NCBI GenBank assembly: GCA_963730305.1
Contig: CAVSRB010000006.1
Location: forward strand, 254,633-318,632
Reading direction: 5' to 3'
DNA from: CAMYMQ01 sp963730305
Lineage (GTDB): Bacteria > Pseudomonadota > Alphaproteobacteria > Bin65
DNA length: 64,000 nucleotides
How positions within the stretch are numbered: the first letter of the stretch is position 1; each line of letters opens with the position of its first letter. Under the pieces are notes generated by a model. The model did not search any database. It was not told the origin of the DNA and worked only from the letters and a program-made list of their open reading frames with translations. A program made the position numbers and the translations under genes. This document shows positions 33,292 to 42,321 of the stretch, piece after piece.

Positions 33292-34591
33292 TCAGCTTCG
33301 TTCGTCGACGAAGCGGGGCGCCTTGATCGAGCCCTCGAACGCCTTGGCGAGCGAGCCCGTCTCCAGCCGCTCGATCTCGGCGGTCACCTCGAAGGTGAGC
33401 TTGACCGCTTTCGAGCAGCTCGGCCTCGATCGGGCCGGCGTCGACGCCGCGCTTGACCTCGATGCGCAGGCGCATCGTCTCCAGCCCGCTGTCGTCGGTG
33501 ACCAGCACGCCCTGGAAGTCGTTGATCGCCGGGTTGCGGAACATGAAGTCCTCGAGCTCGGCGTGGTTGACGTTGACGCCGCGGATCTTGAAGAAGCCCG
33601 TCGTCCGGCTGGCGTGCTTGATCATCGGGAACAGCTCGGCGTGGACGCCGTCGCTGGCGCTGCGGTCGATGTAGCTGACGATGTCGCCCGAGTTCCAGCG
33701 CAGGAAGGGCGTGGCGTGGCCGGTATAGAGCGGGGTGACGCAGAAGGTGCCGACCTCGCCCTCGGGGACCTGTTTGCCGGTCTCCGGGTCGACCACCTCG
33801 ATGTAGAACAGGTCGGTCCAGATGTGGATGCCGTCGTGGGCCTGGCTCTCGGCGCCCATCAGGCCGGCCTCGGACATGCCGAACACGTCGTAGACCTCGG
33901 CGTCCCAGACCCGCTGCAGCTTCTCGCGCTTGGCCTCCGACAGGGTCTCGGCCGAGGTGACGATGATGCGCACGCTCGACGCGCCCAGGTCGATGCCCTC
34001 GGCGTCGGCCAGGTTGGCGAGGTGGATGCGCGAAGCTGGGCATGGCGATCAGCACGGTCGGCTTGATCGTCTGGATCAGCTCGATCTGGGCCGCGGACGG
34101 GACCGGCGTTGCCGGCGCCGACCCAGTTCATGCCGACGCCGAAGTCGTGGGCGCTGCGCGCCCAGATCTGGCCGGCCGGGTGGATGCCGATCGGGAACGA
34201 GATGTGGCACAGGTCGCCCGCGCCGATGCCGATGCACGGGAAGGACCGGCCCCAGGACAGGAGGCCGTAGGTCACGTCCTCGAAGGTGCGCGGATAGAAG
34301 ACCGGCCGCCCGGTCGAGCCGCCCGAGCGCCAGTATTCGGAGATCTGCTCCGGCGGCGGCGATGTTGATCTGCTCCATGAAGGTGGCATGGTCCCACTGG
34401 CGGAGCTGGTCCTTGTCGATGATCGGGATCTTGCTCCACTCGTCCGGGTCGTCGAGCCGGTCCGGGTCGATATGGTCGAGCTTGCCCCGGTACCACGCGG
34501 CCTGCCTGGCGCGCTCGAAGGCGATCTTCTTGCGCTCGCTCTGGATCTTGCGGATTTCGTCCCGTGAGCTCGGCAGCGGCGGCGGGGTCAT
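33292..34591 (-). CDS. PaaK-family CoA ligase, four one-base insertions
   Basis: Five reading-frame pieces join into one PaaK-type ligase of 431 residues. In order: RDEIRKIQSERKKIAFERAR and SKIPIIDKDQLRQWDHATF; then SEYWRSGGSTGRPVFYPRTF with the P-loop; IELIQTIKPTVLIAMPSF; RIIVTSAETLSEAKREKL to GMSEAGLMGAESQ and GFFKIRGVNVNHAELEDFMF; then VKLTFEVTAEIERLETGSLA to the end. The breaks are near 34350, 34103, 34030 and 33405, and each is cured by deleting one base. The ATG overlaps the stop of the MarR gene upstream. With the fused monooxygenase across the operator this looks like an aryl-CoA route, possibly for 2-aminobenzoate or salicylate. Confidence 0.83.
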
Positions 34592-35148
34592 CGGCGGCGG
34601 TTCCCTTGTTTCCCGGATGGTGGCGGGGCGGGCGCTTCCTCGTCGAGCGATGCGCCGCTTTCTCCGACGGCCCGTTCGAAGGCCTTGCGGGTCGTGCTCA
34701 ACAGGTCGATCAGCGCCTGCTTGTCGGCGTCGTCGATCCCGTCGAGCGCCTGGTCGACCCAGGCGGCGTGGTCTTCGGTCATGGTCAGGAACAGCGCGCG
34801 GCCGTTGGCCGACAGGCGGACCTGGCTCGACCGCCGGTCGCTCGGGCTCGGCCGGCGCTCGACCAGGCCTTCGGATTCCATCCGGTCGATCAGCGCGGTG
34901 ATGTTGCCGCTCGCCGCCATCAGGTGGCCGGCGAGGTGGCCGATCGGCAGCCAGTCGCCGTCGAAGCGGTAGAGCTGGGAGAGCACGTCGTAGCGGCCGA
35001 GGCTCTGGCCGTACTTGCGGCGCATGCGCGCGCCGACCGCGCCCTCGATCACCTTGGCGCACTTCATCAGGTGCAGCCAGGCGCGCAGCGACAGCCGGTC
35101 GCGCGCGTCGCGGTCGCTTTCCTGGTCGAGGGATCGGGCCGTGGACAT
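34588..35148 (-). CDS. MarR family transcriptional regulator
   Basis: A 186-residue MarR protein: YGQSLGRYDVLSQLYRFDGD, LAGHLMAASGNITALIDRME as the DNA-recognition region, and GLVERRPSPSDRRSSQVRLS as the wing. It is divergent from the fused CoA-hydroxylase/reductase and lies directly before a CoA ligase on the same strand, sharing a four-base stop/start overlap. The 18-bp palindrome in the divergent gap is its likely operator, so it would control both the hydroxylase and its own operon with the ligase. Confidence 0.9.
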   Translation of the reverse strand: MSTARSLDQESDRDARDRLSLRAWLHLMKCAKVIEGAVGARMRRKYGQSLGRYDVLSQLYRFDGDWLPIGHLAGHLMAASGNITALIDRMESEGLVERRPSPSDRRSSQVRLSANGRALFLTMTEDHAAWVDQALDGIDDADKQALIDLLSTTRKAFERAVGESGASLDEEAPAPPPSGKQGNRRR

Positions 35149-35185
35149 GGCCTCTTGCTTATCACGGCGTCATCTAATATGTAAA

Positions 35186-35203
35186 TATCTAACGCGTTAG
35201 ATA
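35186..35203. promoter_or_regulatory. 18-bp perfect palindrome, MarR operator candidate
   Basis: TATCTAACGCGTTAGATA is a complete palindrome in the 76-bp gap between the divergent MarR and monooxygenase-reductase genes. It lies 22 bases before the monooxygenase ATG and overlaps where both promoters should be. Confidence 0.7.
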
Positions 35204-35224
35204 AATTTTGGGAATGTGATTTCG

Positions 35225-37564
35225 ATGGATATCGTCATCATCGGCGGCGGCCCGGGCGGGCTCTATTCCGCGATCCTGTTGAAGAAGCGGTTTCCGGGCG
35301 CGCAGGTCCGCGTGTTCGAGCGGAACCGGGCCGACGACACCTTCGGCTTCGGCGTGGTGTTCTCCGACGAGACGCTCGACAACTTCCTGTCGCGCGACCC
35401 GGAGAGCTACGCCGCGATCACCGGCACCTTCGCCTATTGGGACCATATCGACTTCCGCTGGAAGGGCGAGGTGGTGCGCTCGGGCGGCCACGGCTTCTGC
35501 GGCTGCGGCCGGGTCGAGCTGCTCGCCATCCTCCAGGACCGCTGCCGGCAGCTCGGCGTCGAGCTGAACTTCGAGACCGAGATCGACGACCTCTCGGTGT
35601 TCCGCGACGCCGACCTGCTGATCGGCGCCGACGGCATCAACAGCCTGGTGCGCGAGACCTACAAGGAGCATTTCGGGCCGTCCTTCGAGTGGCGGCGCAA
35701 CCGCTTCGTCTGGCTCGGCTCGACCAAGCCGAGCGAGGCCTTCACCTTCCACTTCACCGACAACGAGCACGGCACCTGGGTGCTCGGCGAGTACCAGTAC
35801 AACGACCGGCTGGCGACCTGGATCATCGAGGCGCCGGAGAAGACCTGGGAGAGCGCCAAGGGCGAGGTCGAGCATCTCTCCGAGCAAGAGCTGCTCGCCT
35901 ACATGGAGAACCTGTTCGCCGACTATCTCGACGGCCACGAGCTGATCGCCAACAAGTCGGTGTGGCGGGTGTTCCCGACCATCCGCTGCGAGCGCTGGCA
36001 CTTCCGCAACATGGTGCTGATCGGCGACGCGCTGCACACCGCGCACTATTCGATCGGCTCGGGCACCAAGCTGGCGATGGAGGACGCGATCGCCCTCGAC
36101 GACGCGCTGGCTGCGGAGGACACGGTGGCGGGCGCGCTCGAGCGGTTCGAGGCCGACCGGCGCGAGGAGGTCGAGAAGACCCAGCACGCCGCCGACGTGT
36201 CGGTGATCTGGACCGAGAACCCGCACCGCTACGCGGGAATGGAGCCGATCCAGGCGGCCTATTCGATGCTGACCCGGGCCAAGGCGATCACCCACGAGAA
36301 CATGCGCGCCCGCGACCCCGGCTTCGTCGACCGGGTCGAACGCTGGTTCGCCGACGGGGTGCGCAAGGCGGGCTTCGAGGTGTCGGCCGCCGACCCGCCG
36401 CCGCCCATGCTGACCCCGTTCCGGCTGGGCGGGCTGACCCTGAACAACCGGGTCGTGGTCTCGCCGATGAACATGTACTCGGCCGAGGAGGGCGTGGTCG
36501 GCGACTTCCACTTCGTCCATTTCGGCGGGCTCGCCCACGGCGGCGCCGGCCTGTTGATGTCGGAGATGACCTGCGTCTCGCGCGAGGGGCGGATCACCCC
36601 GGGCTGCGCCGGGCTCTATGCGCCCGAGCATGTCGACGCCTGGAGGCGGGTGATCGACTACGTCCACGGCCAGTCCGACGCCGCCTTCGGCATCCAGCTC
36701 GGCCATGCCGGGCGCAAGGGCTCGACCCGGGTCGGCTGGGAGGGCATGGACCTGCCGCTGGAGACCGGCAACTGGGAGGTGCTGGGCGCGTCGCCGCTGG
36801 CCCACGGCCCCGGCATGCACGTGCCGCGCGCGGCGACCCGCGCCGACATGGACACGGTGCGCGACGACTTCGCCGCCGCCGCGCGGCGGGCGGCCGAGGC
36901 GGGCGCGGACCTGGTCGAGGTCCACATGGCCCACGGCTACCTGCTGTCCAACTTCATCTCGCCGGTCTCGAACCAGCGGGAGGACGACTATGGCGGGTCG
37001 CTCGAGAACCGGATGCGCTTCCCGCTCGAGGTGCTCGATGCGGTGCGCGCGGCGTGGCCCGCGGACAAGCCGGTCTCGGTGCGCATCTCGGCGACCGACT
37101 GGGTCGGCGACGCCGGGGTGACCGGCGAGGAGGCGGTCGAGATCGCCCGGATGCTCAAGGCGCACGGCTGCGACATCGTCAACGTCTCGGCCGGCCAGAC
37201 CACGGCCGACGCCAGACCGGTCTACGGCCGCATGTTCCAGACGCCGTTCTCCGAGCAGGTGCGCAACGAGGCCGGCATCCCGACCATGGCGGTCGGCAAC
37301 ATCACCAGCTGGGACCAGGTCAACACGATCGTCACCTCGGGCCGCGCCGACCTGGTCTGCCTCGCCCGGCCGCACCTGACCAACCCGCATTTCACCCTGC
37401 AGGCGGCCGCCTGGTACGGCTTCGAGGACCAGCGCTGGCCGCTGCCCTATCTCGCCGGCCGCGACCAGGCGATGCGGCTGGCGGCACGCGACCGGGCGGA
37501 GGCGGAAGACCTCAAGGCGGCGGCGAAGCCGCGCTCGCACCGGCCGGCGCAAGCGGCGGAATAA
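35225..37564 (+). CDS. Bifunctional salicylyl-CoA 5-hydroxylase / 2-aminobenzoyl-CoA monooxygenase-type fusion
   Basis: A 779-residue fusion. Residues 1 to about 395 are an FAD monooxygenase of the PHBH type: MDIVIIGGGPGGLYSAIL, GADGINSLVRETYKEHFG and LIGDALHTAHYSIGSG. Residues about 400-765 are an Old Yellow Enzyme domain: LTPFRLGGLTLNNRVVVSPM, IQLGHAGRKGSTR, GYLLSNFISPVSNQREDDYG. The same architecture is described for salicylyl-CoA 5-hydroxylase/oxidoreductases and for 2-aminobenzoyl-CoA monooxygenase/reductase, which hydroxylates and reduces the ring in one enzyme. Start at the ATG at 35225; a GTG three codons upstream is less likely. A divergent MarR gene and a CoA ligase complete the locus. 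Which of the two substrates is used is not decided. Confidence 0.88.
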   Translation: MDIVIIGGGPGGLYSAILLKKRFPGAQVRVFERNRADDTFGFGVVFSDETLDNFLSRDPESYAAITGTFAYWDHIDFRWKGEVVRSGGHGFCGCGRVELLAILQDRCRQLGVELNFETEIDDLSVFRDADLLIGADGINSLVRETYKEHFGPSFEWRRNRFVWLGSTKPSEAFTFHFTDNEHGTWVLGEYQYNDRLATWIIEAPEKTWESAKGEVEHLSEQELLAYMENLFADYLDGHELIANKSVWRVFPTIRCERWHFRNMVLIGDALHTAHYSIGSGTKLAMEDAIALDDALAAEDTVAGALERFEADRREEVEKTQHAADVSVIWTENPHRYAGMEPIQAAYSMLTRAKAITHENMRARDPGFVDRVERWFADGVRKAGFEVSAADPPPPMLTPFRLGGLTLNNRVVVSPMNMYSAEEGVVGDFHFVHFGGLAHGGAGLLMSEMTCVSREGRITPGCAGLYAPEHVDAWRRVIDYVHGQSDAAFGIQLGHAGRKGSTRVGWEGMDLPLETGNWEVLGASPLAHGPGMHVPRAATRADMDTVRDDFAAAARRAAEAGADLVEVHMAHGYLLSNFISPVSNQREDDYGGSLENRMRFPLEVLDAVRAAWPADKPVSVRISATDWVGDAGVTGEEAVEIARMLKAHGCDIVNVSAGQTTADARPVYGRMFQTPFSEQVRNEAGIPTMAVGNITSWDQVNTIVTSGRADLVCLARPHLTNPHFTLQAAAWYGFEDQRWPLPYLAGRDQAMRLAARDRAEAEDLKAAAKPRSHRPAQAAE

Positions 37565-37689
37565 AGGTCAACGCCGCACTGTAAACCCCTGGCATGGCGC
37601 ACTTATTTCGCTTGTCAAAACGACCGGCCGGTCCTCCAATACGCTGCCCGCCAAGCTCGGCGGGTGTCTTTGCGTGGGGAGATAACACA

Positions 37690-37989
37690 ATGCGCAAATT
37701 CCTGATCGTTGCGGCCGTCGGCGCCGCCTTCGTCCTGTCCCTCGGCTTGGGCCCGTCCGTGACGAGTTCCGCCGCCAACACCGCCGAGGCGGCGGTCCGG
37801 TGCAGCATCAAGCGGGTCTGCTTCAAGAAGCCGACGCGGGTGTGCGACCGCAAGACCGGCAAGAAATGCCGGGTTCAGAAGTGCTACCACAAGCGGGTCT
37901 GCCATCGGGTCATGGCCAAGAAGATGACCAAGAAGCCGATGAAGAAGGCCATGAAAAAGCCGATGAAGAAGGACATGAAGAAGCAGTAG
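37690..37989 (+). CDS. Small secreted cysteine- and lysine-rich protein
   Basis: A 99-residue protein with an N-terminal signal peptide (MRKFLIVAAVGAAFVLSLGL) and an Ala-rich cleavage region. The mature part has six or more cysteines, some in CSIKRVCFKK and CRVQKCYHKRVCHR, and ends in a lysine-methionine repeat of the type MKKAMKKPMKKDMKK. The tail is strongly basic. Such a protein could bind nucleic acid, anionic polymer or metal in the periplasm, but no family is recognised. GGGGAGAT lies just before the ATG and an intrinsic terminator follows at 38023. Confidence 0.7.
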   Translation: MRKFLIVAAVGAAFVLSLGLGPSVTSSAANTAEAAVRCSIKRVCFKKPTRVCDRKTGKKCRVQKCYHKRVCHRVMAKKMTKKPMKKAMKKPMKKDMKKQ

Positions 37990-38022
37990 TCGCAGCGATC
38001 CAGCGTCTGCGGACGTGTCTAC

Positions 38023-38062
38023 GATCGGCGCGCCGGATCATCCGGGGCGCCGATCTTCTTTT
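38023..38062 (+). terminator. Intrinsic terminator after the basic protein gene
   Basis: A 14-bp stem with one mismatch (GATCGGCGCGCCGG paired with CCGGGGCGCCGATC, 5-nt loop) is followed by TTCTTTT. It ends the plus-strand transcript before it meets the convergent ABC transporter operon. Confidence 0.85.
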
Positions 38063-38106
38063 CGGGAAGGCCTGGCTGCGGGAGGCGCCGCGGGGGCGGC
38101 GCCGGC

Positions 38107-38809
38107 TCAGACGCCGAGATACTTGTGCTGCAGCTCTTCGTCGCCGCGCAGCGCGTCCGAAGTCGCCGGACCACACCACCCGGCCCTTCTCGATGATGTA
38201 GTGGCGGTCGGCGATCCGGGCGAGCGCATCGACATTCTTGTCGACCACCAGGATCAACTCGCCGTGCGCCTTCAGCTTCGCCAGCGTGTGCCAGATCTCC
38301 TCGCGGATCAGCGGGGCCAGGCCCTCGGTCGCCTCGTCGAGGATCATCAGGCGCGGATTGGTCATCAGCGCGCGGCTGATCGCCAGCATCTGCTGCTCGC
38401 CGCCGGAGAGTTGGTTGCCCATGTTGCGGCGGCGCTCGGCGACGCCCGGGAACAGGTCGTAGATCTTGTCGAGCGTCCAGGGGTCGTCCGACCTGGTGCG
38501 GTTCTGGGCGGTGGCGACCAGGTTCTCCTCGACCGTCAGGTTGGGGAAGATCTGGCGGCCCTCCGGGACCAGGCCGAGGCCGAGCCGGGCGACCCGGTAG
38601 GAGGGCAGGGCGCCGATCTCGACCGAATCGAAGGTGACCGAGCCGCTCTGGATCGGGGTCAGCCCCATGATCGAGCGGATCGTCGTCGTCTTGCCCATGC
38701 CGTTGCGGCCCATCAGGGTGACGACCTCGCCGTCGTTCACCTCCAGCCCCATGCCGAACAGGATCTGGCTGCGGCCGTAGAATGTCTCGATGTCCTTGAC
38801 GACCAGCAT
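38107..38809 (-). CDS. LIV-type ABC transporter ATPase (LivF-like), one-base insertion
   Basis: An ABC ATPase with Walker A GRNGMGKTTT, signature LSGGEQQMLAISRAL and Walker B LMILDEATEGL; the H-loop position reads VVDKNVDAL. The frame breaks after VVWSGD: deleting one A at 38160-38161 gives SDALRGDEELQHKYLGV and a stop at 38107, the usual LivF end. The repaired length is 233 residues, normal for LivF. It is the last gene of the LIV operon (order: three binding proteins, LivH, LivM, LivG, LivF). The odd NVDAL in place of the H-loop histidine segment (usually EHDV or EQN) is noted but typical LivF also lacks it. Confidence 0.9.
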
Positions 38810-38813
38810 GGGG

Positions 38814-39560
38814 TCAGTCCTCGCCCAGATAGGCGCTGCGCACCTCTTCGTTGGCCCGGATCCGCTCCGGCACGTCGGTCGCGATCGCGGCGCCGTAGAC
38901 GAGCACGGTGATCCGGTCGGCCAGCTTGAACACCGCGTCCATGTCGTGCTCGATCAGCAGGATCGTGTGGCTCTTCTTGAAGTCGAGCAGGATGTCGATC
39001 ATCCGCATCAACTCCTCGGTGCCCATGCCCGCCATCGGCTCGTCGAGCAGCAGCATCGACGGCTTGGTGGCGATCGCCATGGCGATCTCGAGCTGGCGCT
39101 GTTCGCCGTGGGACAGGTCGGCGGCGACGGTGTCGGCGCGATGGTCGAGGCCGACCCGCTCCAGCGCCTCGCGCGCCGGCTTGCGCAGCGCCGGGTCGCT
39201 CTGCGCCGGGCGCCAGAAGCGGAAGGAGTGGCCGGAATGGGCCTGGACGGCGAGGGCGACGTTGTCCTCGGCGGTGAAGTTCAGGAAGATGCTGGTGACC
39301 TGGAACGACCGGGCCAGGCCGAGCTTCGAGATCGCGTAGGGCGCGGCCCGGGTGATGTCGCGGCCGTCGAAGATGATCTTGCCCTCGTCGGCCTGGAGCG
39401 TGCCCGAGAGCTGGCTGATCAGGGTCGTCTTGCCGGCGCCGTTCGGCCCGATGACGGCGTGCAGCTCGCCGCGCTCGACCTCGAGGTCGAGGTGGTTGGT
39501 CGCGGTCAGGCCGCCGAAGCGCTTGACCAGGCCTTCGACGTGAAGATGCAGGTCAGCCAT
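38814..39560 (-). CDS. LIV-type ABC transporter ATPase (LivG-like)
   Basis: A 248-residue ATPase of the branched-chain-amino-acid-type importer: Walker A GPNGAGKTTLISQ, signature LSHGEQRQLEIAMA, Walker B MLLLDEPMAGM and H-loop LLIEHDMDAVF. The start overlaps the LivM stop by eight bases and LivF starts four bases after its end. It energises import with LivF through the LivH/LivM channel. Confidence 0.93.
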   Translation of the reverse strand: MADLHLHVEGLVKRFGGLTATNHLDLEVERGELHAVIGPNGAGKTTLISQLSGTLQADEGKIIFDGRDITRAAPYAISKLGLARSFQVTSIFLNFTAEDNVALAVQAHSGHSFRFWRPAQSDPALRKPAREALERVGLDHRADTVAADLSHGEQRQLEIAMAIATKPSMLLLDEPMAGMGTEELMRMIDILLDFKKSHTILLIEHDMDAVFKLADRITVLVYGAAIATDVPERIRANEEVRSAYLGED

Positions 39561-41241
39561 GCTGCGCTTGCTCCATCGGGCCGCCCAGGGCCGGCAGGCG
39601 GTCGCGGCCGGCCAGCAGCACCATGAAGGACGTGAACAGGATGTAGGCGACGGCGGCGAGGCAGCTCAGCACCGTGACCAGCTTGGCGTCGGCGGAGAGC
39701 AAGGCGACCACCGTCGCGGCGAAATAGACCAAGGCGGCGAAGCCGATGCCGCGCACCGGCGACTTCAGCGCGACCGTCAGCAGGCCGGCGACGACGATGC
39801 CGCCGACCACCATCACGATCGCCGTCGTCACCGACAGGCCGACCGCCGTCGCCCAGGCCAGCGCAGCGGCGCATGCGAGCGCGACGACCAAGGCCATCAG
39901 CTTCTCGACGCGCCGGAAGGCGTAGACCAATAGGGCGAGGACATCGGCGATCAGCGGCGGGGCCGCGCGGTCGATGCCGATGGCGCCGTTGACGTCCATC
40001 AGCAGGCAGGCGACGACGAAGACCGCGCCGCAGACCAGGATCAGGGGCGCGTCGATGCGCTCGCGCACCCCGACCGCGACCTTGGCGGCGAGCACGATCG
40101 CGATCAGGGCGACGATGATCCAGATGCTCGGGAACACCGTCAGGTGCCACAGGAACAGGGCCGCGGCGACGACGAAGACGTTCAGGCGCAGGTGGAAGGC
40201 CGGATAGGCTTCGACCCGGTCCGGCACCGAGCCGAACAGGCCGTTGCGGGCGAACAGCACCAGCAGCACCAGCATCGGCCCGAACACGATCATCCAGTAG
40301 TCGCGGCCGACCAGGTCCTGCAGGAACTCCTCGGCGAACAGGTAGCCGACCGCGCCGAACACCGAGCCGAACACCGTGCCGATGCCGCCCACGATGACCA
40401 TGATCAGGATCTCGCCCGAGCGCAGCCAGCTCATGTATTCGGGGGTCAGGAACTCCTGGTGGTTGGCGAACAGCGCGCCGGCGACGCCGCAGATCGCGCC
40501 GGCGATCACGAAGGCGGTCAGCCGGTAGCGGAAGGTCGGGAAGCCGATCGCCTGCATGCGGATCGGGTTCGACTGGCTGCCGCGGATGACCATGCCGAAG
40601 CGCGAATTGACGATCCGCCGCAGCACGAACAGCGTCACGACCAAGAGCGCGAGGCAGAACAAGTAGAGCGTCGTGCCGTCGCGCAAGTCGCCCTTCGCCG
40701 CCAGGATGTTGTCGTTCAGCGAGAACAGCCCGAAGGTGCTGCGGTCGGTGTTCATGCCGTCGTCGCCGCCGAACGGCTCCAGGCTGATGCCCAGGTAGTA
40801 GAGCATCTGGGTGAAGGCGAGCGTGATCATGATGAAGTAGAGCCCGCTCGTGCGCAGCGAGATCGCGCCGATCAGCAGCGCGATCAGCGCCGAGCCGATG
40901 ATCGCGGTCGCGAAGTGGAGGTAGCCGCTCTGCATCCACCCCATGTCGAAGTCGACCGCGTATTTCGACCACACCGCGACGGCGTAGGCGCCGATGCCGA
41001 GATAGGCGGCGTGGCCGAAGCTGACCATGCCGCCATAGCCCAGGATCAGGTCGAGGCTGGCGGCGGCGATGGCGAAGATCATCACCTTCGCGACGAAGGA
41101 GATCAGGAACGTGTCGCCGACCAAGAAGGAGACGAACGGCAGCGCCAGCAGCACCAGGAAGCCGACCAGCAGGATGATGAAGCGCGGGTCCGTGAAGGAG
41201 AAGCGGACCCGCGGGTTCAGATTGGAAGCAGGACTGGACAT
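39553..41241 (-). CDS. LIV-type ABC transporter permease (LivM-like) with long C-terminal extension
   Basis: The first about 345 residues are a normal LivM permease: SFGHAAYLGIGAYAVAVW, ISLRTSGLYFIMITLAFTQM and IGTVFGSVFGAVGYLFAEEF. Typical LivM proteins end there. This one runs on for some 215 residues with about seven more hydrophobic segments (for example SIWIIVALIAIVLAAKV and VVGGIVVAGLLTVALKS) to total 562 residues. The extension has no recognised domain and shows no frameshift. It may be a fused membrane module or an unusual family member. Confidence 0.88.
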   Translation of the reverse strand: MSSPASNLNPRVRFSFTDPRFIILLVGFLVLLALPFVSFLVGDTFLISFVAKVMIFAIAAASLDLILGYGGMVSFGHAAYLGIGAYAVAVWSKYAVDFDMGWMQSGYLHFATAIIGSALIALLIGAISLRTSGLYFIMITLAFTQMLYYLGISLEPFGGDDGMNTDRSTFGLFSLNDNILAAKGDLRDGTTLYLFCLALLVVTLFVLRRIVNSRFGMVIRGSQSNPIRMQAIGFPTFRYRLTAFVIAGAICGVAGALFANHQEFLTPEYMSWLRSGEILIMVIVGGIGTVFGSVFGAVGYLFAEEFLQDLVGRDYWMIVFGPMLVLLVLFARNGLFGSVPDRVEAYPAFHLRLNVFVVAAALFLWHLTVFPSIWIIVALIAIVLAAKVAVGVRERIDAPLILVCGAVFVVACLLMDVNGAIGIDRAAPPLIADVLALLVYAFRRVEKLMALVVALACAAALAWATAVGLSVTTAIVMVVGGIVVAGLLTVALKSPVRGIGFAALVYFAATVVALLSADAKLVTVLSCLAAVAYILFTSFMVLLAGRDRLPALGGPMEQAQHG

Positions 41242-41260
41242 CGACGCGCGTCTCTCCCGA

Positions 41261-42220
41261 TCACCCGGTCCGCGCCGGGAACAAGCCCTCGGGCTTGAAG
41301 AACAGCACCCCGGCCATGAGGATGTAGATGATCATCGATGACAGCGCCGGACCGGCGGTCTGGGCGAACTCGTCGGGCAGCACGATGCCCAGCAGGTCCT
41401 TCATGAAGACGCGCCCGCAGACCTCGACGATGCCGACCACCAGCGCGGCGATGAAGGCGCCGCGGATCGAGCCGATGCCGCCGATGACGATGACGACGAA
41501 GGCGAGGATCAGCTTCGGCTCGCCCATGCCCGACTGGACCGATTCGATCGGCCCGATCAGGATGCCCGCCAGGCCCGCCAGGGCCGCGCCGATGCCGAAG
41601 ACGACGGTGAACAGCATGGTGATGTTGACGCCGAGCGCGCCGACCATCTCGCGGCGGCTGGCGCCGGCCCGGATCAGCATGCCGACCCGCGTCCGCGAGA
41701 TCACCAGGTAGAGGGCGAGCGCGACCAGCAGCCCGGCGGCGATCACGATCAGTCGGTAGAACGGGTAGGTGAAGCCGAACAGCGGGAACGGGAAGTCGAT
41801 CGTGTCGGGAAGCTGGTAGGTCTGGCTCTCGGCGCCGAACACGACCAGGACGAGCTGGTTGAAGAACAGGATGAAGCCGAAGGTCGCCAGCACCTGGTCC
41901 AGGTGGTCGCGCTGGTAGAGCGTGCGCAGCGCCAGGAACTCGAGCGCGACGCCGAGCAGCAGCGACAGCGGCAACGCGATCAGGATGGCGATCAGGAAGC
42001 CCAGGGCCGGATCGATCGCTATCCCGAGCTGGGTGCCGAAGACCGGGATCTCGCGGAAGAAGAAGGCCGCGAAATAGGCGCCCATCATGAACAGCGAACC
42101 GTGGGCAAGGTTCACCATGTTCATGATGCCGAACACGAGCGTGAGCCCGGCGGCGATCAGGAATAGGAATACGCCAGACTGAACCCCGTTCAGAATGGTC
42201 TCGGCGATCAGTTGCGCCAT
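41261..42220 (-). CDS. LIV-type ABC transporter permease (LivH-like)
   Basis: A 319-residue membrane protein with the LivH hallmarks: IAAGLTLVFGIMNMVNLAHG near the N-terminus, RTRVGMLIRAGASRREMVGA in the EAA-like loop, and VVIGGIGSIRGAFIAALVVG. It pairs with LivM to form the channel. It starts 102 bases after the first binding-protein gene. GGGGGGAG is seen 12 bases before the ATG. Confidence 0.93.
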   Translation of the reverse strand: MAQLIAETILNGVQSGVFLFLIAAGLTLVFGIMNMVNLAHGSLFMMGAYFAAFFFREIPVFGTQLGIAIDPALGFLIAILIALPLSLLLGVALEFLALRTLYQRDHLDQVLATFGFILFFNQLVLVVFGAESQTYQLPDTIDFPFPLFGFTYPFYRLIVIAAGLLVALALYLVISRTRVGMLIRAGASRREMVGALGVNITMLFTVVFGIGAALAGLAGILIGPIESVQSGMGEPKLILAFVVIVIGGIGSIRGAFIAALVVGIVEVCGRVFMKDLLGIVLPDEFAQTAGPALSSMIIYILMAGVLFFKPEGLFPARTG

Positions 42221-42321
42221 GACGCGACTGCTCCCCCCCTCATAGGCTTGCTTGTCGTTACCCCCGGATGCAGAAGCGGGGACGCATAGCGCATCCCCGC
42301 TCCAGCGTCAACTCTATGTCG

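Noticed and set aside
35189..37552. 787-codon minus-strand frame opposite the monooxygenase-reductase fusion
   Set aside because: The plus-strand protein carries complete FAD and OYE motifs; the reverse frame has none.
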